Shown here piece by piece: positions 9,281 through 19,495 of a stretch of 23,479 nt of DNA (its first letter is position 1; every line of letters begins with the position of its first letter). A program made the position numbers and the translations under genes. Under the pieces are notes generated by a model, which searched no databases, had not been told where the DNA came from, and saw only the letters and a list, made by a program, of their open reading frames with translations. Source of the stretch: Silene noctiflora (lineage: Eukaryota > Streptophyta > Magnoliopsida > Caryophyllales > Caryophyllaceae); NCBI GenBank assembly GCA_009801015.1, contig VHZZ01000021.1, positions 324,199 to 347,677 on the forward strand. The letters are read 5' to 3'.

Positions 9281-10852
9281 ATGGGTCACACAAACATCTG
9301 GAATTCTCACCCTAAACTCTATGGTCCTGGATCTCGCACTTGGTAATTCCTCTAATCCCTAATTTAGTTCATATAATTCATCCCTAAATTAAACTATCTG
9401 TTAATTGATCTTTAATTTTTGTTGATTATGTTTTTTGTGTATTGTTACAGTCGTGTTTGCGGAAACCCTCATGCCATTATTCGCAAGTATGGATTAATGT
9501 GTTGCAGGCAATGTTTTCGTAGCAATGCTAAGGAGATTGGTTTCATCAAGGTATTATAATCGATTTTTTTTTATTTTTTTATTTTTTACTATTGTATCTT
9601 GTTAATTTCTAGTTTAATCAATTTGTTGATTTGTTTCGGTTATTTCTTTACGTTTCGATTCGCACATTGAAGTATTACTTAATTTACGCGTACTTGAAAC
9701 GAAGACGGAGACACCAAATAAGGAAAACGTAAATAAATGACCGGGATTAAGAGTAGTCTTGTTAATTTTAGACACCGAGATATGCTCCCTCTGTTCTAAT
9801 CATTTGTTTACGTTTGATTGATAAAATACTATAAAAGATGGACAAATGATTGGAACGGAGCGAGTATCTGTTTAGTCTAGCTGATTGTGCTGGTTTGTGT
9901 TACTATGTTATCAGTATTTGTTGCGTTTGAATCAATCTATGGTCGGTCGGAAATCTTGTTACCTTGTTATTAAGTTTACATTTCTCGGCATTTTGAAATG
10001 CAATTATTTATGAGTGTCCTATTGCATGATTGCATCCACTATGCCTGTGGAAAGTTTTCTGGTCCTTTCTGGCGTAACTCTGTTAACCTAATGCTAATCT
10101 GGTGGACGATTATTCTTTTAGACAGACTACCCATAGAAATTCTATGGTCGAATACAATAGGTGAAATTACCTTCAGACCCTAGAAAGTACTATGGTCAGT
10201 GCCCATCTGTGTTACTTCGACTTTGACATTTTATATGAGCTTGCGTACCCGTGTCCGACGCTTAACACTTGGACATTGCCAAATTGGTATCTCCAACACT
10301 TCAGTTTAGACCAAAAGCTAGACAATTTTTCATGATAGCAGAGTCCAACATATTAGGTACACACTCCTGTCTGTCTTTTCAAAACAAGTCTGAGTAACAT
10401 AGACGCCCATTATACCTTTGTAGCTAAGATGACATTTGAGATATTGTGATATTGAAGATCGGATGCCATATTTAAAGTCCATGTTAATACTAGAAGTTTG
10501 AATTGTGATGACTTAAATAAGATGTTAGCTGTTGAGGTAGATGAAGAATTTGTCTGTGAATTGTAAAATCTTAATTGATCGAAATTGAAACAGAAAGAAA
10601 GTTCACCTTGAATTTATCATTTCAAGAGTTGCAGTTCATGCTGTAGATAACTTGTTTTTTCTATCCTTATTTATCTGTTATACGCCTTTTATCCCAATTT
10701 TCAGCTGTGTATATGATTCTTGTGACTGTACTGTAAGTCTGTAATCGATTTATTCTTTATATATGCTCTAGCTTGTTATTTGGTCTTCCATTCTGGGATG
10801 GTTTATAGTGTAAAGCTAACTTGTCTCCCTTGTATATTTGCAGTATCGTTAA
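9281..10852 (+). CDS. RPS29: 40S ribosomal protein S29 (uS14), cytosolic
   Basis: There are three exons: 9281-9342, 9451-9550 and 10844-10852. The donors are ACTTG|GTAATT and CAAG|GTATTA, and the acceptors TTACAG|TCG and TTGCAG|TAT. The last exon codes only Tyr-Arg and the stop. The product is 56 aa, the standard length of eukaryotic uS14. It starts [12 protein letters not shown] and carries the zinc ribbon C21-x2-C24 and C39-x2-C42, then the conserved [13 protein letters not shown] tail. The protein binds 18S rRNA in the 40S head near the decoding site. Introns are 108 nt and 1293 nt, the second with a Stowaway-like MITE. Two telo-boxes precede the gene. No key residue is missing. Confidence 0.96.
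9785..9864. mobile_element. Stowaway-like MITE in RPS29 intron 2
   Basis: The left end ctccctctgttctaatcatttgt pairs with the right end acaaatgattggaacggagcgag, an inverted repeat of about 23 nt that nearly fills this 80-bp element. TA follows on the right and lies 2 nt from the left end. Confidence 0.65.
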
Positions 10853-12206
10853 AGAATTGGGTTCTAATGCACAAGCCTGGGAAAAATCGACTCTAAGCTA
10901 TGGAGTCCTTTTTCTGCTGAAATGAATTTCAAGCGTCTAGCATACTAGAACTTTTTTTTTTGTTTTTTCTGGACTTCGTTTAATTTAGTTTTGGATTTTG
11001 CAATCGGAATGTAACTGATTACTTGCTAAATTACTTCTATTTTGAACGAAGCTTGCCTTCACCTGTCTCTTTCCCACCATTCATAGTGTCGGACATTTTT
11101 GCAAGTCCCATGCTTTAGGTCTGGTTTGAAATGATCGTGCTATCTATCTCAATAGCTGGCGAGTGGTGCTCACAAATATAGCATAGCCGATGTTGCGTTT
11201 ATAGTCTAGCCTAGCAAGTAGGTCATTCAGCTTAATACTTCTTGGTTTTGTTTGTGTCAGGTCATTTCACTTGTGCATGCATTTGTGTTTGGTTTAGGTA
11301 CGGTTTTATGGGGTTTGAGTATCTCGTGTTATTTTTGGCTTGTCTAAAGGGATAGTCTGGCCCAGTAAGTCCAGGCTGGACTGGGTCTATTTTGGTTTAA
11401 GCTTGGTTCTGGGTGCGACAACTTAATTTGGGTTGAGCAATGCTAGCTCATGGACGAGTTTGGAAGTTGATGTGTAGTATTGTGGGATTTGTCATTTCTG
11501 GCTTTATTGGTAGTCGACAAATTTATGCTCGCACATGTTACATTTCTCTTAATTACAGAAGTTTTAGAAAATGCACATCTCATCAGCTCGATTCCAGCTG
11601 AAGACTGACAGTTGCTCGATGTTTTTTTCTTCTAAATATGTCGGTCCAGTTGTTGAAGTTGACTGTTGCCCTTCTCTTCTCGTTGTATCTTGGCTGTGCT
11701 TTTCTGCTCAACTTTGCTAGACGACTGTTCAGCAATTATCTGGACCCCAGGAAGGTGCGCAGCTCGTTTTGCTTGGGGCTGCGCTGCCCTTATTTGTAAG
11801 GGCTTAGGTTGAGTCGGCATGGGGACTTTCCGCAAACAAGCTTAAAATTGATCTATTGTACGTGCGTATACTTGTAATATTTCGTCACAATACAATGCTA
11901 TTCTATTCACGATTTTGCTGGTACAATTTTCGCCCCAAATGCCAGGATTTAACCACAAACAAGGAGTACAACTTACTTTGATAGACAGTACATTCAATTA
12001 TTAGTCCTTTGCCATAATCACTCATCACTGTCCTCAACTCATTTCGCATTTCGCTCACAATTACCACCAACTCTTATATCAAATGACAACCCCCCTTCCG
12101 TGGTTCTTCCTTGAATCTCACTCACATTGACTACAAGAATTTGCGCACCAATTGTTCGATGAAATTCCGAGCATAAAGCTCAAGAAAAAAATCTATTTAC
12201 AAAAAT
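10853..12206. other. Intergenic region between RPS29 and vicilin copy 1
   Basis: The first 200-300 bp are probably RPS29 3' UTR. An RY-type CATGCA seed motif lies at 11276-11281 (TGCATGCA context), about 930 bp before the vicilin ATG. The minus-strand open frame at 11632-11835 (67 codons, Gln/Lys-rich) has no recognisable domain and I do not call it a gene. From about 12000 the sequence resembles the region upstream of vicilin copy 2 (shared gctcacaattaccaccaact block). Confidence 0.5.
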
Positions 12207-14863
12207 ATGGCCTCTGTCGGAAGAAGTGGTTGCATTTTTCTGTTTGTGTTTTGTGTTTTTGTAATCACTGCTGGTTTAACTGTGGCAAAGGAGGATGTAG
12301 AGGTGAAGGAATGCAAGCTGCATTGCAGGCGTCAACGACAGTTTGAAGGCGCGGAAGGAAGGAGAGTGCAAGAGTTGTGTGAGACTAAGTGTGAGCGGAG
12401 ACTAGAGGTTGATAACCCGTATGCATTTCATGATGAAGATTTTGCTACATTGTTCAAGACCCAAGAAGGGCAAGTTAAAGTTCTTCAGAAATTTCCTGAA
12501 AGATCTGAGCTTTTTAAGGGGATTGAGAATATTAGGATGTTGATTTTCGAGCTTAATCCACTGACCTTTCTGATTCCTAGCCATTGGGATTCTGATATTC
12601 TCTTCTTTGTTGGGCATGGTAAGTTCATGTCTTTCTCGTTTGCCGGAACTCTGATGCAATGTATGTGCCAAAGTGCCGCATACGTGCCCTGTTGTCGAGA
12701 ATGATATGTTTGATAATTGATAGAACATTGAAATAGCCTAGTTTGTGCAACACTACCAAGGTGATCTTAGTTGGTGACAGTGTCTGGCTTGCTTGTGTGT
12801 CGAGCGTCAAACACTGGTAATATATACTTCATTCATTCTATTATCCATGGTCACAGTGGTGCAACTGTCGTAACGTACAATGTACCTGTAGATGAGAGAT
12901 AACAAGAGTTACTTGGGAGATTAAATTTTGAATCAAGTTACACGTGTCTCATTATTGTCAGTAAAAATGAGATGTTCAGGTGTCGTATCCACACCAACTT
13001 TGTACAAGAGATGTGATGCAAGGAGTACAAAGTTTCTATGTAATTGGATGGAATTGATGCTATAACAAATATTACTCTGTTAGAGTTGAGTTTGTGGGAG
13101 TGACGGTACTAGCTGTATGAAGACATCGATTTCTTAATCTATGTAATTTGAGTAATATATTGCAGGAAGAGGAACAATCACTCTTGTTTTCGAAGAGAGA
13201 ATCGAGAGCTTCAACATTGAAAAGGGGCATCTCATGACAGTACCTGCTGGTATAACTTTCTACATGATCAACAGCAATGATCATGAGAAATTATTCTTGC
13301 ATGGTTTTGTCAGGTCTATAGCAAATCCTGGCCATTTTTCGGTAATCCTTTCAGCTTCATTTTGTTGTCGTATCGTTGTTGTATGTATATATAATGTGAT
13401 AATAGTTAAGGGTTATTTATTGATATGCTTATTTGTTTGGATGCAGTCATATTTTGGGGTAGGAGGTGAAGATCCAGAATCATTCTACTATGCCTTCAGT
13501 CCTAATGTTCTTGCAACTGCCTTCAATGTATGTTTTCTGGTACAAACCTATTTTTTTTAAAGGCGTTACCAAGGTGTTGTTAGTAGCGATGACATTGGAC
13601 CGGATTCCCCCTTACCCCGCAATATGCGGGAGTATAGGATAAGATCGCAGCAGTAATCCATCACGAAATTTCCTTATCAGTTTAAAATTAATGATCTGAT
13701 TCTGTTAAAAACAGACATCAAGTGACAGACTGCAGAAGTTATTTTCTCAGCAAAGGAAGGGCGTGATAATAAGTGCATCGAAAGAACAGATCAAGGATCT
13801 CACTGTTGAAGAAGACTCTCACTTGCGTCATGGAAGAAGTTATTGTTTAGAAAATTATGGACCTTGTCAAATCTTAGATCATCTTACATCAGAGATAACA
13901 GATTTTGGGTTGATTTATATGGTTCTCCCGACTGAGTATCTGAAACTCCGAGAATTGGATATGTATATATCCTTTAGCAACACTACACAGGTATAGTGAC
14001 ACTACTAATAATAAACTGTTGTTTCTCATTTACTGCATTTGATAAAGAAGTAGACACGACAAATCCGATCTGGTCTGCACGACTGCACCTGATTAAACCC
14101 GAAACAATGCAACTCAAAAATGATACTGGAGCCGAAATGACCAGATGACCTGATAATAATGTACCTCGAGTTGACCCAAAATCGAAATCACTCTATCCAA
14201 CCCGAAAAGCACTCTAAAACTCAAATTACCCTGATGATCCGTTTGCCTATCTTACATGAAGACATCCTTTTAGTCTCACAGGATATCAATTGCTTGTACT
14301 GATCTGATAAGAACATCTTACAGGGTTGCATGAATGTTCCATTTCATAGCACAAGGGTGATAAAGATAATAATGGTGACAAGTGGGCGAGGCCGCTTCGA
14401 GATGGCAGTTCCCTATAATGCAGAGGGCTCAACTCGGATCCATTATAAGAAAATGAGTTCTGAATTGAAGCGAGGCATGGTGTTTGTGGTTCCTCCTGGT
14501 CACCCATTGGTTCTCAGGTCTTCTCCAGACGAGAATTTGGAAACCCTCAATTTGGAATTCTATGCAAATGGAAATGAGAGATACTTGTTTGGAGGTACAA
14601 TACTACAATGCACCCAAACATTTTAGCATTCTTAAACCATTCAACTATTTCTATGTTGTCGGGTTTCAAACCAAAGTTTTTTTTGAGTAGCAAATCTGTC
14701 CGTTAGTCGGGTATTTTTGACAATGTTGAAGAACTTTCAGAAGGCGGCAAAGGAGTTGACATTCGCAACTTCAGCTGATGAAGTGGACGAGGTGCTTGGA
14801 AAGCAACACCTGGATTTCTTCATGAGAGGCCCAATGCAGCGGACAGATACCGCTGCCTTCTGA
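12207..14863 (+). CDS. Vicilin-like 7S seed storage globulin, tandem copy 1
   Basis: There are six exons: 12207-12618, 13166-13341, 13447-13527, 13715-13990, 14324-14594 and probably 14691-14863, giving 462 aa. The product is a secretory seed globulin: hydrophobic signal peptide (about 1-27), alpha-hairpin motif C36-x3-C40...C58-x3-C62, then cupin 1 from NPYAF (residues 70-74) and cupin 2 from the later exons. The N-glycosylation sequon NTT ends exon 4. Vicilins assemble as trimers in protein storage vacuoles. All donors and acceptors are canonical except the last. The acceptor used by copy 2 (GACAG|GGCAAAAT) is absent here because about 12 nt are missing, leaving GACAATG. A GAGTAG pair after a T8 tract (14685-14690) would restore the frame. 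Without it, read-through gives a stop at 14624-14626 and loses the C-terminal helices. An extra Cys pair (CLENYGPC) lies in exon 4. It is nearest to copy 2. Confidence 0.8.
14041..14323. other. Vicilin copy 1 intron 4, with degraded transposon-like words
   Basis: The intron from 13991 to 14323 contains repeated 'cccgaaa', 'acccgaa' and 'gacctgataa' words that copy 2 lacks in most of its shorter intron. This suggests an old insertion, but I see no clear ends. Confidence 0.3.
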
Positions 14864-15499
14864 GATCGACTAGGTCAAAACTCGAGCAGGAGACATCAAA
14901 ATCCAATCTAAAATCAAGTCTGACGGTTAATCTTTTTCATCAGATTAGATCAGTGTCGTCGGAGATTATAATGCAGCAGCATAGCTGCAGTATTAGGAGC
15001 AAACTTGAAGCAACATTAGTTCCGGCAATAAGGTCCCGTTCATTTGGACTTTTTCAGATTTTAAAAGTTCAGTTCAGCTCAGGTCACGCCCATTAAATCG
15101 CTGGCTGAAGCTATTCACTAAGTTTGTTAATGATATCTTAAGTACTATTTAGTTCTGATTATAATGCCAATTGAACTGAACTTTTTTATAATACGGTTTT
15201 TCTAACGTGTATATATGGAATGTCTATGTTGAACAAACGGTAACAAATTCCATAACCGTTAGATTAACATCAGCCTGATAGATTAAAACTTAGCACCGGT
15301 GATTAAGATCAACTTTTACGGTACTCAGATGAAGTACGAACTTAGGAATTAATACTAATGGCTGTCGGAATCAAATGTTTGTTTCGCTTTTATTTTTAAT
15401 TAAATTAATTCAGATAAGTTTTTATGATTCATTGAAACATAATTTATACAAATGTACTTAATTGTTCGAGTTATTACTCAGTAAAATATACAATTTCGA

Positions 15500-15640
15500 C
15501 CGAAGATGTGTTAGTTTAGTGGTTAAGACGGAGGTATATATGACAATAGGTCATTAGGTCCTAGGTTTGATTCTCCGCTCCCTTCTATTGTAATGCGACT
15601 AAGTGCGCGTTTCTTTAGATTAAGAAAAAAACTCGTGCGA
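15500..15640 (+). mobile_element. tRNA-derived SINE candidate
   Basis: A Pol III A box (TAGTTTAGTGG, 15512-15522) and B box (GGTTTGATTCT, 15564-15574) are spaced as in tRNA genes. They are followed by a non-tRNA body and an A-rich end (attaagaaaaaaactcg). No acceptor stem or anticodon arm can be folded, so it is not a functional tRNA. The head resembles plant SINEs with a 'gtggttaagac ... aggtcctaggtttgattc' pattern. Boundaries are approximate. Confidence 0.5.
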
Positions 15641-15642
15641 GA

Positions 15643-15748
15643 AGATAAATGTTTTGTTGATCTATAGGCATTTTTTTATTTTATCTACCATATTCGACCC
15701 GTTATAAGTTTAAGTCGGATATTACCGCCTGGAACGAGAATTTGTAAG
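15643..15748. repeat. Partial copy of the MITE found upstream of vicilin copy 3
   Basis: The sequence from gaagataaatg to gtcggatattaccgcctggaacgaga is about 85-90% alike to 19036-19142. Only the right part of that element is present. It ends about 270 bp before the copy 2 start codon. Confidence 0.65.
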
Positions 15749-16016
15749 TACTATAGACATTGGATTATCAGTAGACATTGAATAGGTAAGTACTAATCAT
15801 TGTTCCAGACTCTGGAGTCAGTACATCTACAGCTTGTGGACATTAACGAAATTCGCTGCATTTGCCACGCTTCTCTGTTTTTGCTCACAATTGCCACCAA
15901 CTTGGATAACAAATGCTGCATTCTTAAATCGCGTTCCAGTAACTTCTGCTGTAACAGTTCACACACCAAACTGTAAGAAGAAAAACCCGAGCTAAAAGAA
16001 AAAAACTTGAGAAAAT

Positions 16017-18122
16017 ATGTCCTCTTTCAGACAAAGTAGTATTTGTACATTTGTGCTGGCATTTTGTGTTTTTGTAAACTCTGCAGGTTCAACTGTCGCA
16101 AAGAAGGACGTAGACGTCAATGAATGCAAGCTGCATTGCAGACGTCAAAGGCAGTTTGCAGGCGCGGAAGGACTAGAGAATGATAACCCGTATGTGTTTC
16201 ATGCCGAAGATTTTACTACATTGTTTAAGACCCAAGAAGGACAAGTTAAAGTTCTTGATAATTTCAGTGAAAGGTCTCAACTTTTTAAGGGGATTGAGAA
16301 TATAAGGATGTTGAATTTCGAACTTAATCCTCAGACTTTTTGTTATTCCTAGCCATTGGGATTCCGACATACTTTTCTTTGTTGGTCAGGGTAAGTTCCT
16401 GTCTATGTTTATTAAGTGTCGAAGTTTCATACTCATGTACGCTTGTAGAGCATTCGTATTCACTGTTAAATTACTGCAATTTGCAGGAAAAGGAACAATC
16501 ACTCTTGTTTTCGAAGAGAGAATCGAGAGCTTCAACATTGAAAAGGGGCATCTCATGACAATTCCTGCTGGTATAACTTTCTATATGATCAACAGCGGCG
16601 ATCATCAAAAACTAGTCTTGTTTGGTTTTGTCAGGCCTATAGCGAATTCTGGCCGCTTTGAGGTAATCCCATTGCAGCTTCATTTCTTTGTGGTATCAAT
16701 TAATCAAGGGTTACATATTACTCCTTAATTAATAAGATTTTGTGTTTGGATGTAGTCATTTTTTGGGGTAGGAGGCGAAGATCCAGAATCATTCTACGAT
16801 GCCTTCAGTCCTGAAGTTCTCGAAGCTGTCTTCAATGTAAGTTTTCTAGTCCAAAACAAATGCTATCCTTGGTTAAAAATTAGTAATGACTGTGGATGAC
16901 CGGTTGAAATTTCATCTGACATTCACAGTTATCTACGATTCACATTCCATCAATTCATTATATTTAACGCTTTCAGGGTGAGACTGTCATTCCTAGTGTA
17001 TCTGCTAACGATTACAAAATTTACGTACAATATTAAGCTAAATGTTCCAATTTTGATAATAACAGACATCAAGTGACAGACTGCAGAAGTTATTTTCTCA
17101 GCAGAGAAACCGAGTGATAATTAAGGCATCAAAAGATCAGATCAAGAACCTCATTGCTGAAGAAGACTTAAACTTGTCTCATGGAAGCAGTTATTGCTTA
17201 CAAGAATATGGACCATGCCAAATTTTATATCATCTTATATCAGACATTACTGATTTCGGGTTTGATTTATATGCTTTTTCAGACTGATTATCTGAAACTC
17301 CGAGAATTTGATATGACTATATCCTTTAGCAATACTACACAGGTATAGTGACATTATTACAGTTAACAAACTGTTGTTTTTGATTTTCTTGCTTAGGTAA
17401 CGAATAAACCGGGATTGTCTGACCTGACCTGAGCCGACCATCACACGAATGCTCTGTTGCAAAATTTATTTAGAAGACATATTAAACTTTTAGCCTCATA
17501 GAGTCATAGTACATCATCTACTGTATTGACTGAAATTAATTTCTTACAGGGTTGCATGAATGTTCCATTTCATAGCACAAGGGTGATAAAGATAATAATG
17601 GTGACAAAAGGGAGAGGCCGCTTTGAGATGGCAACTCCTTATAATGAAGAGGGGGTAAGACGAATCCATTATAAGAAGACGAGTTCAGAATTGAAGCCGG
17701 GCATGGTGTTTGTGGTTCCTCCTGGTTACCCATTGATCTTCGTGGCTTCTGAGGACGAGAATTTGGAAACCCTCAACTTGGAATTCTATGCAAATGGAAA
17801 TTATAGATACCACATCGGAGGTAATGCCAAAATGTTATCGTGGTTGGAAGTTTGAACCCAGATCTTGAGTATTACACTTGGTGACTTTACAAGTTAACCT
17901 TTCAGGCGTTTCAGCATATCAGCTGTTTCTGACAGTAATGTTTTCCTTTGCGAATATGTCGTGACAGGGCAAAATAACATAATGAAGAACTTTCAGAAGG
18001 CGGCAAAGGAATTGACATTTGCAACTACAGCTGAAGAAGTGGACGAGGAACTCGGTAAGCAACACCTTGATTTCTTCATGAGAGGCCCAGTGCAGCTGAC
18101 AGAAGACGCCGCTGCCTTCTGA
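16017..18122 (+). pseudogene. Vicilin-like 7S globulin, tandem copy 2, frameshifted
   Basis: The six exon positions are 16017-16390, 16487-16662, 16756-16836, 17066-17342, 17550-17820 and 17968-18122. All have canonical splice signals and match copy 1 in length except for three changes. (1) Exon 1 lacks 42 nt (14 codons) that in copy 1 hold the second CX3C of the alpha-hairpin, so only C-K-L-H-C remains. (2) A T5 run at 16337-16341 has one T more than the frame needs, giving TAG at 16350-16352 just before the HWDSD cupin motif. (3) Exon 4 is 277 nt against 276 in copies 1 and 3, with TGA at 17285-17287. The rest aligns closely with copy 1, and the last-intron acceptor (GACAG|GG) is intact. 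A translated product would stop after 111 residues. Both indels lie in or beside T-rich runs, so assembly error is the main alternative to true decay. Confidence 0.8.
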
Positions 18123-18911
18123 GATCGACTAGGGAAAAACTCGGGCATGAGACATCGAAAGTCAATCTAAAGTCAAGTCTGATGGTTTATCTTCATCAGA
18201 TTAGATCGGTGTCGTCAGAGATTATAATGCAGCAGCATAGCTGCATCATTAGGAGCAAATTGAAGCAACATTAGTTTTGGTTGTAACAATAATGACCTGT
18301 TCTTTTGGACTTAATTTCAGGTTTTATAAGTTTAGTTTAGTTCGGTCCTAGGGCCATTAAGTTCAATTCAGTTCGGTTTAATTCAGTTCAGTATCACGAA
18401 GTTTGTTAATGATATCCTAAGTAATATTATTAGTTCCGATTGTAATGCCAAATGAACTTTTTATATATTGCAGCATTAATATGATGAATGTCTGTTTAAT
18501 TGTTGAACAAACATTAACAAATTCCATAATCAAAAGTTAACATTAGCCTGAGATTAAAACAGAGCAGCAATGACCGATGATTAAGATCAACTTTGACGGT
18601 ACTTGGAGTCTCCGATGAAGAACATAACCTGAAAATGTAATAAACTAATACCGCGTATTGATCATTTTCCATAAAGAACTTGATAACACCAACTTTGTCA
18701 GTCGGCACTAACCCAAACCCGACTCAAATAGTTGAAAATCGAATAACTCTATCCTGAACTGATCAGACACGTACCCGACCCATTAAACACCCATGAACCT
18801 GGTCTAGATTCAAGACTTATTGATAAAATACATTTTCGATTTTTTTTGTTTTTGTTTTTGTTTTACCAACGACAAATCCTTGAAATCTCCGGCCATCTCC
18901 ACACACACAGC

Positions 18912-18930
18912 CATGCGCCCATGGCACGTG
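18912..18930 (+). promoter_or_regulatory. CATGC (RY core-like) plus CACGTG G-box pair upstream of vicilin copy 3
   Basis: CATGC at 18912-18916 and the palindromic G-box CACGTG at 18925-18930 lie within 19 bp. In seed storage promoters, RY elements bind B3 factors of the ABI3/FUS3/LEC2 group and G-boxes bind bZIPs. The pair is about 570 bp upstream of the copy 3 start. This is a motif match. The RY is CATGCG, not the full CATGCA. Confidence 0.4.
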
Positions 18931-18976
18931 AATGCGGCAAAAAGAAATACATTATCATCCAAACTATCCCGATGTC

Positions 18977-19142
18977 TCTCTTAAGACGTTAATATCCGTC
19001 TTAACATAAAAACCGGCAAATATACTCCGTTTTATAACTTAAGATAAGATAAATGTTTGTTAATCTATAGGCTATTTTTTATTTTATCTACCATACTCGA
19101 CCTCTTATAAGTTTATGTCGGATATTACCGTCTTGAACGAGA
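18977..19142. mobile_element. MITE upstream of vicilin copy 3
   Basis: The left end tctcttaagacgttaatatccg and the right end cggatattaccgtcttgaacgaga form an imperfect inverted repeat of about 23 nt, extended by acataa on the left and ttatg on the right. It is about 166 bp, AT-rich and non-coding. Its right part is repeated upstream of copy 2 at 15643-15748. Confidence 0.55.
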
Positions 19143-19396
19143 ATTTGTGATCATCCAAATTCCAATCTGTATTTGTCTCATTGTCAGTACAAACATTCAT
19201 CTCAATCTCTGAAAAACATTACATAATTATCCAACATTTTCAATTCATCTTCATCTTCATCTTCGTCATCTTTATCATATCATATACTATACGCGTCAAT
19301 GATCATCTCCCTACATTCGCCACGTTACTCCAGACTTTCTTACACTTGTCACCTCGCATGGCACACTCATTTCATCACTACCCATCAATCCCACAC

Positions 19397-19405
19397 TTTA
19401 AATAA
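19397..19405 (+). promoter_or_regulatory. TATA-like motif for vicilin copy 3
   Basis: TTTAAATAA lies 91 bp before the ATG in otherwise C-rich sequence. It is a plausible core promoter but not a canonical TATAAA. Confidence 0.35.
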
Positions 19406-19495
19406 TCCCCAATCCTTCCCTCAAAACTCAGTTCATCATCAAACAGTAGTGCACACCAACTGTTCGACGAATTGCCTAACTGAAACTTCACAAAA

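Larger units (their letters stand above)
14864..16016. other. Intergenic region between vicilin copies 1 and 2
   Basis: From 14864 to about 15360 the sequence is homologous to the region after copy 2 (18123-18630). Shared blocks include ttataatgcagcagcatagc and gattaagatcaactt. Then come a SINE-like sequence (about 15500-15640) and a partial MITE (about 15643-15748). The last 170 bp resemble the copy 1 upstream sequence. Confidence 0.6.
18123..19495. other. Intergenic region between vicilin copies 2 and 3
   Basis: The first 500 bp match the sequence after copy 1. A region of cgacccg/aaaccc words (18700-18800) is unassigned. The rest is the presumed copy 3 promoter with a CATGC plus G-box pair, a MITE and a TATA-like motif. 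Confidence 0.55.

Noticed and set aside
11632..11835. 67-codon Gln/Lys-rich minus-strand frame
   Set aside because: No domain, homology I can recognise or adjacent exon. Its GC content is raised but this alone is not enough to call a gene.
12402..12728. 108-codon minus-strand frame
   Set aside because: It is antisense to vicilin copy 1 exon 1 and simply mirrors its codon pattern.
15500..15590. Functional tRNA gene
   Set aside because: A and B boxes are present, but no cloverleaf, acceptor stem or anticodon arm can be formed. A SINE head is the better reading.
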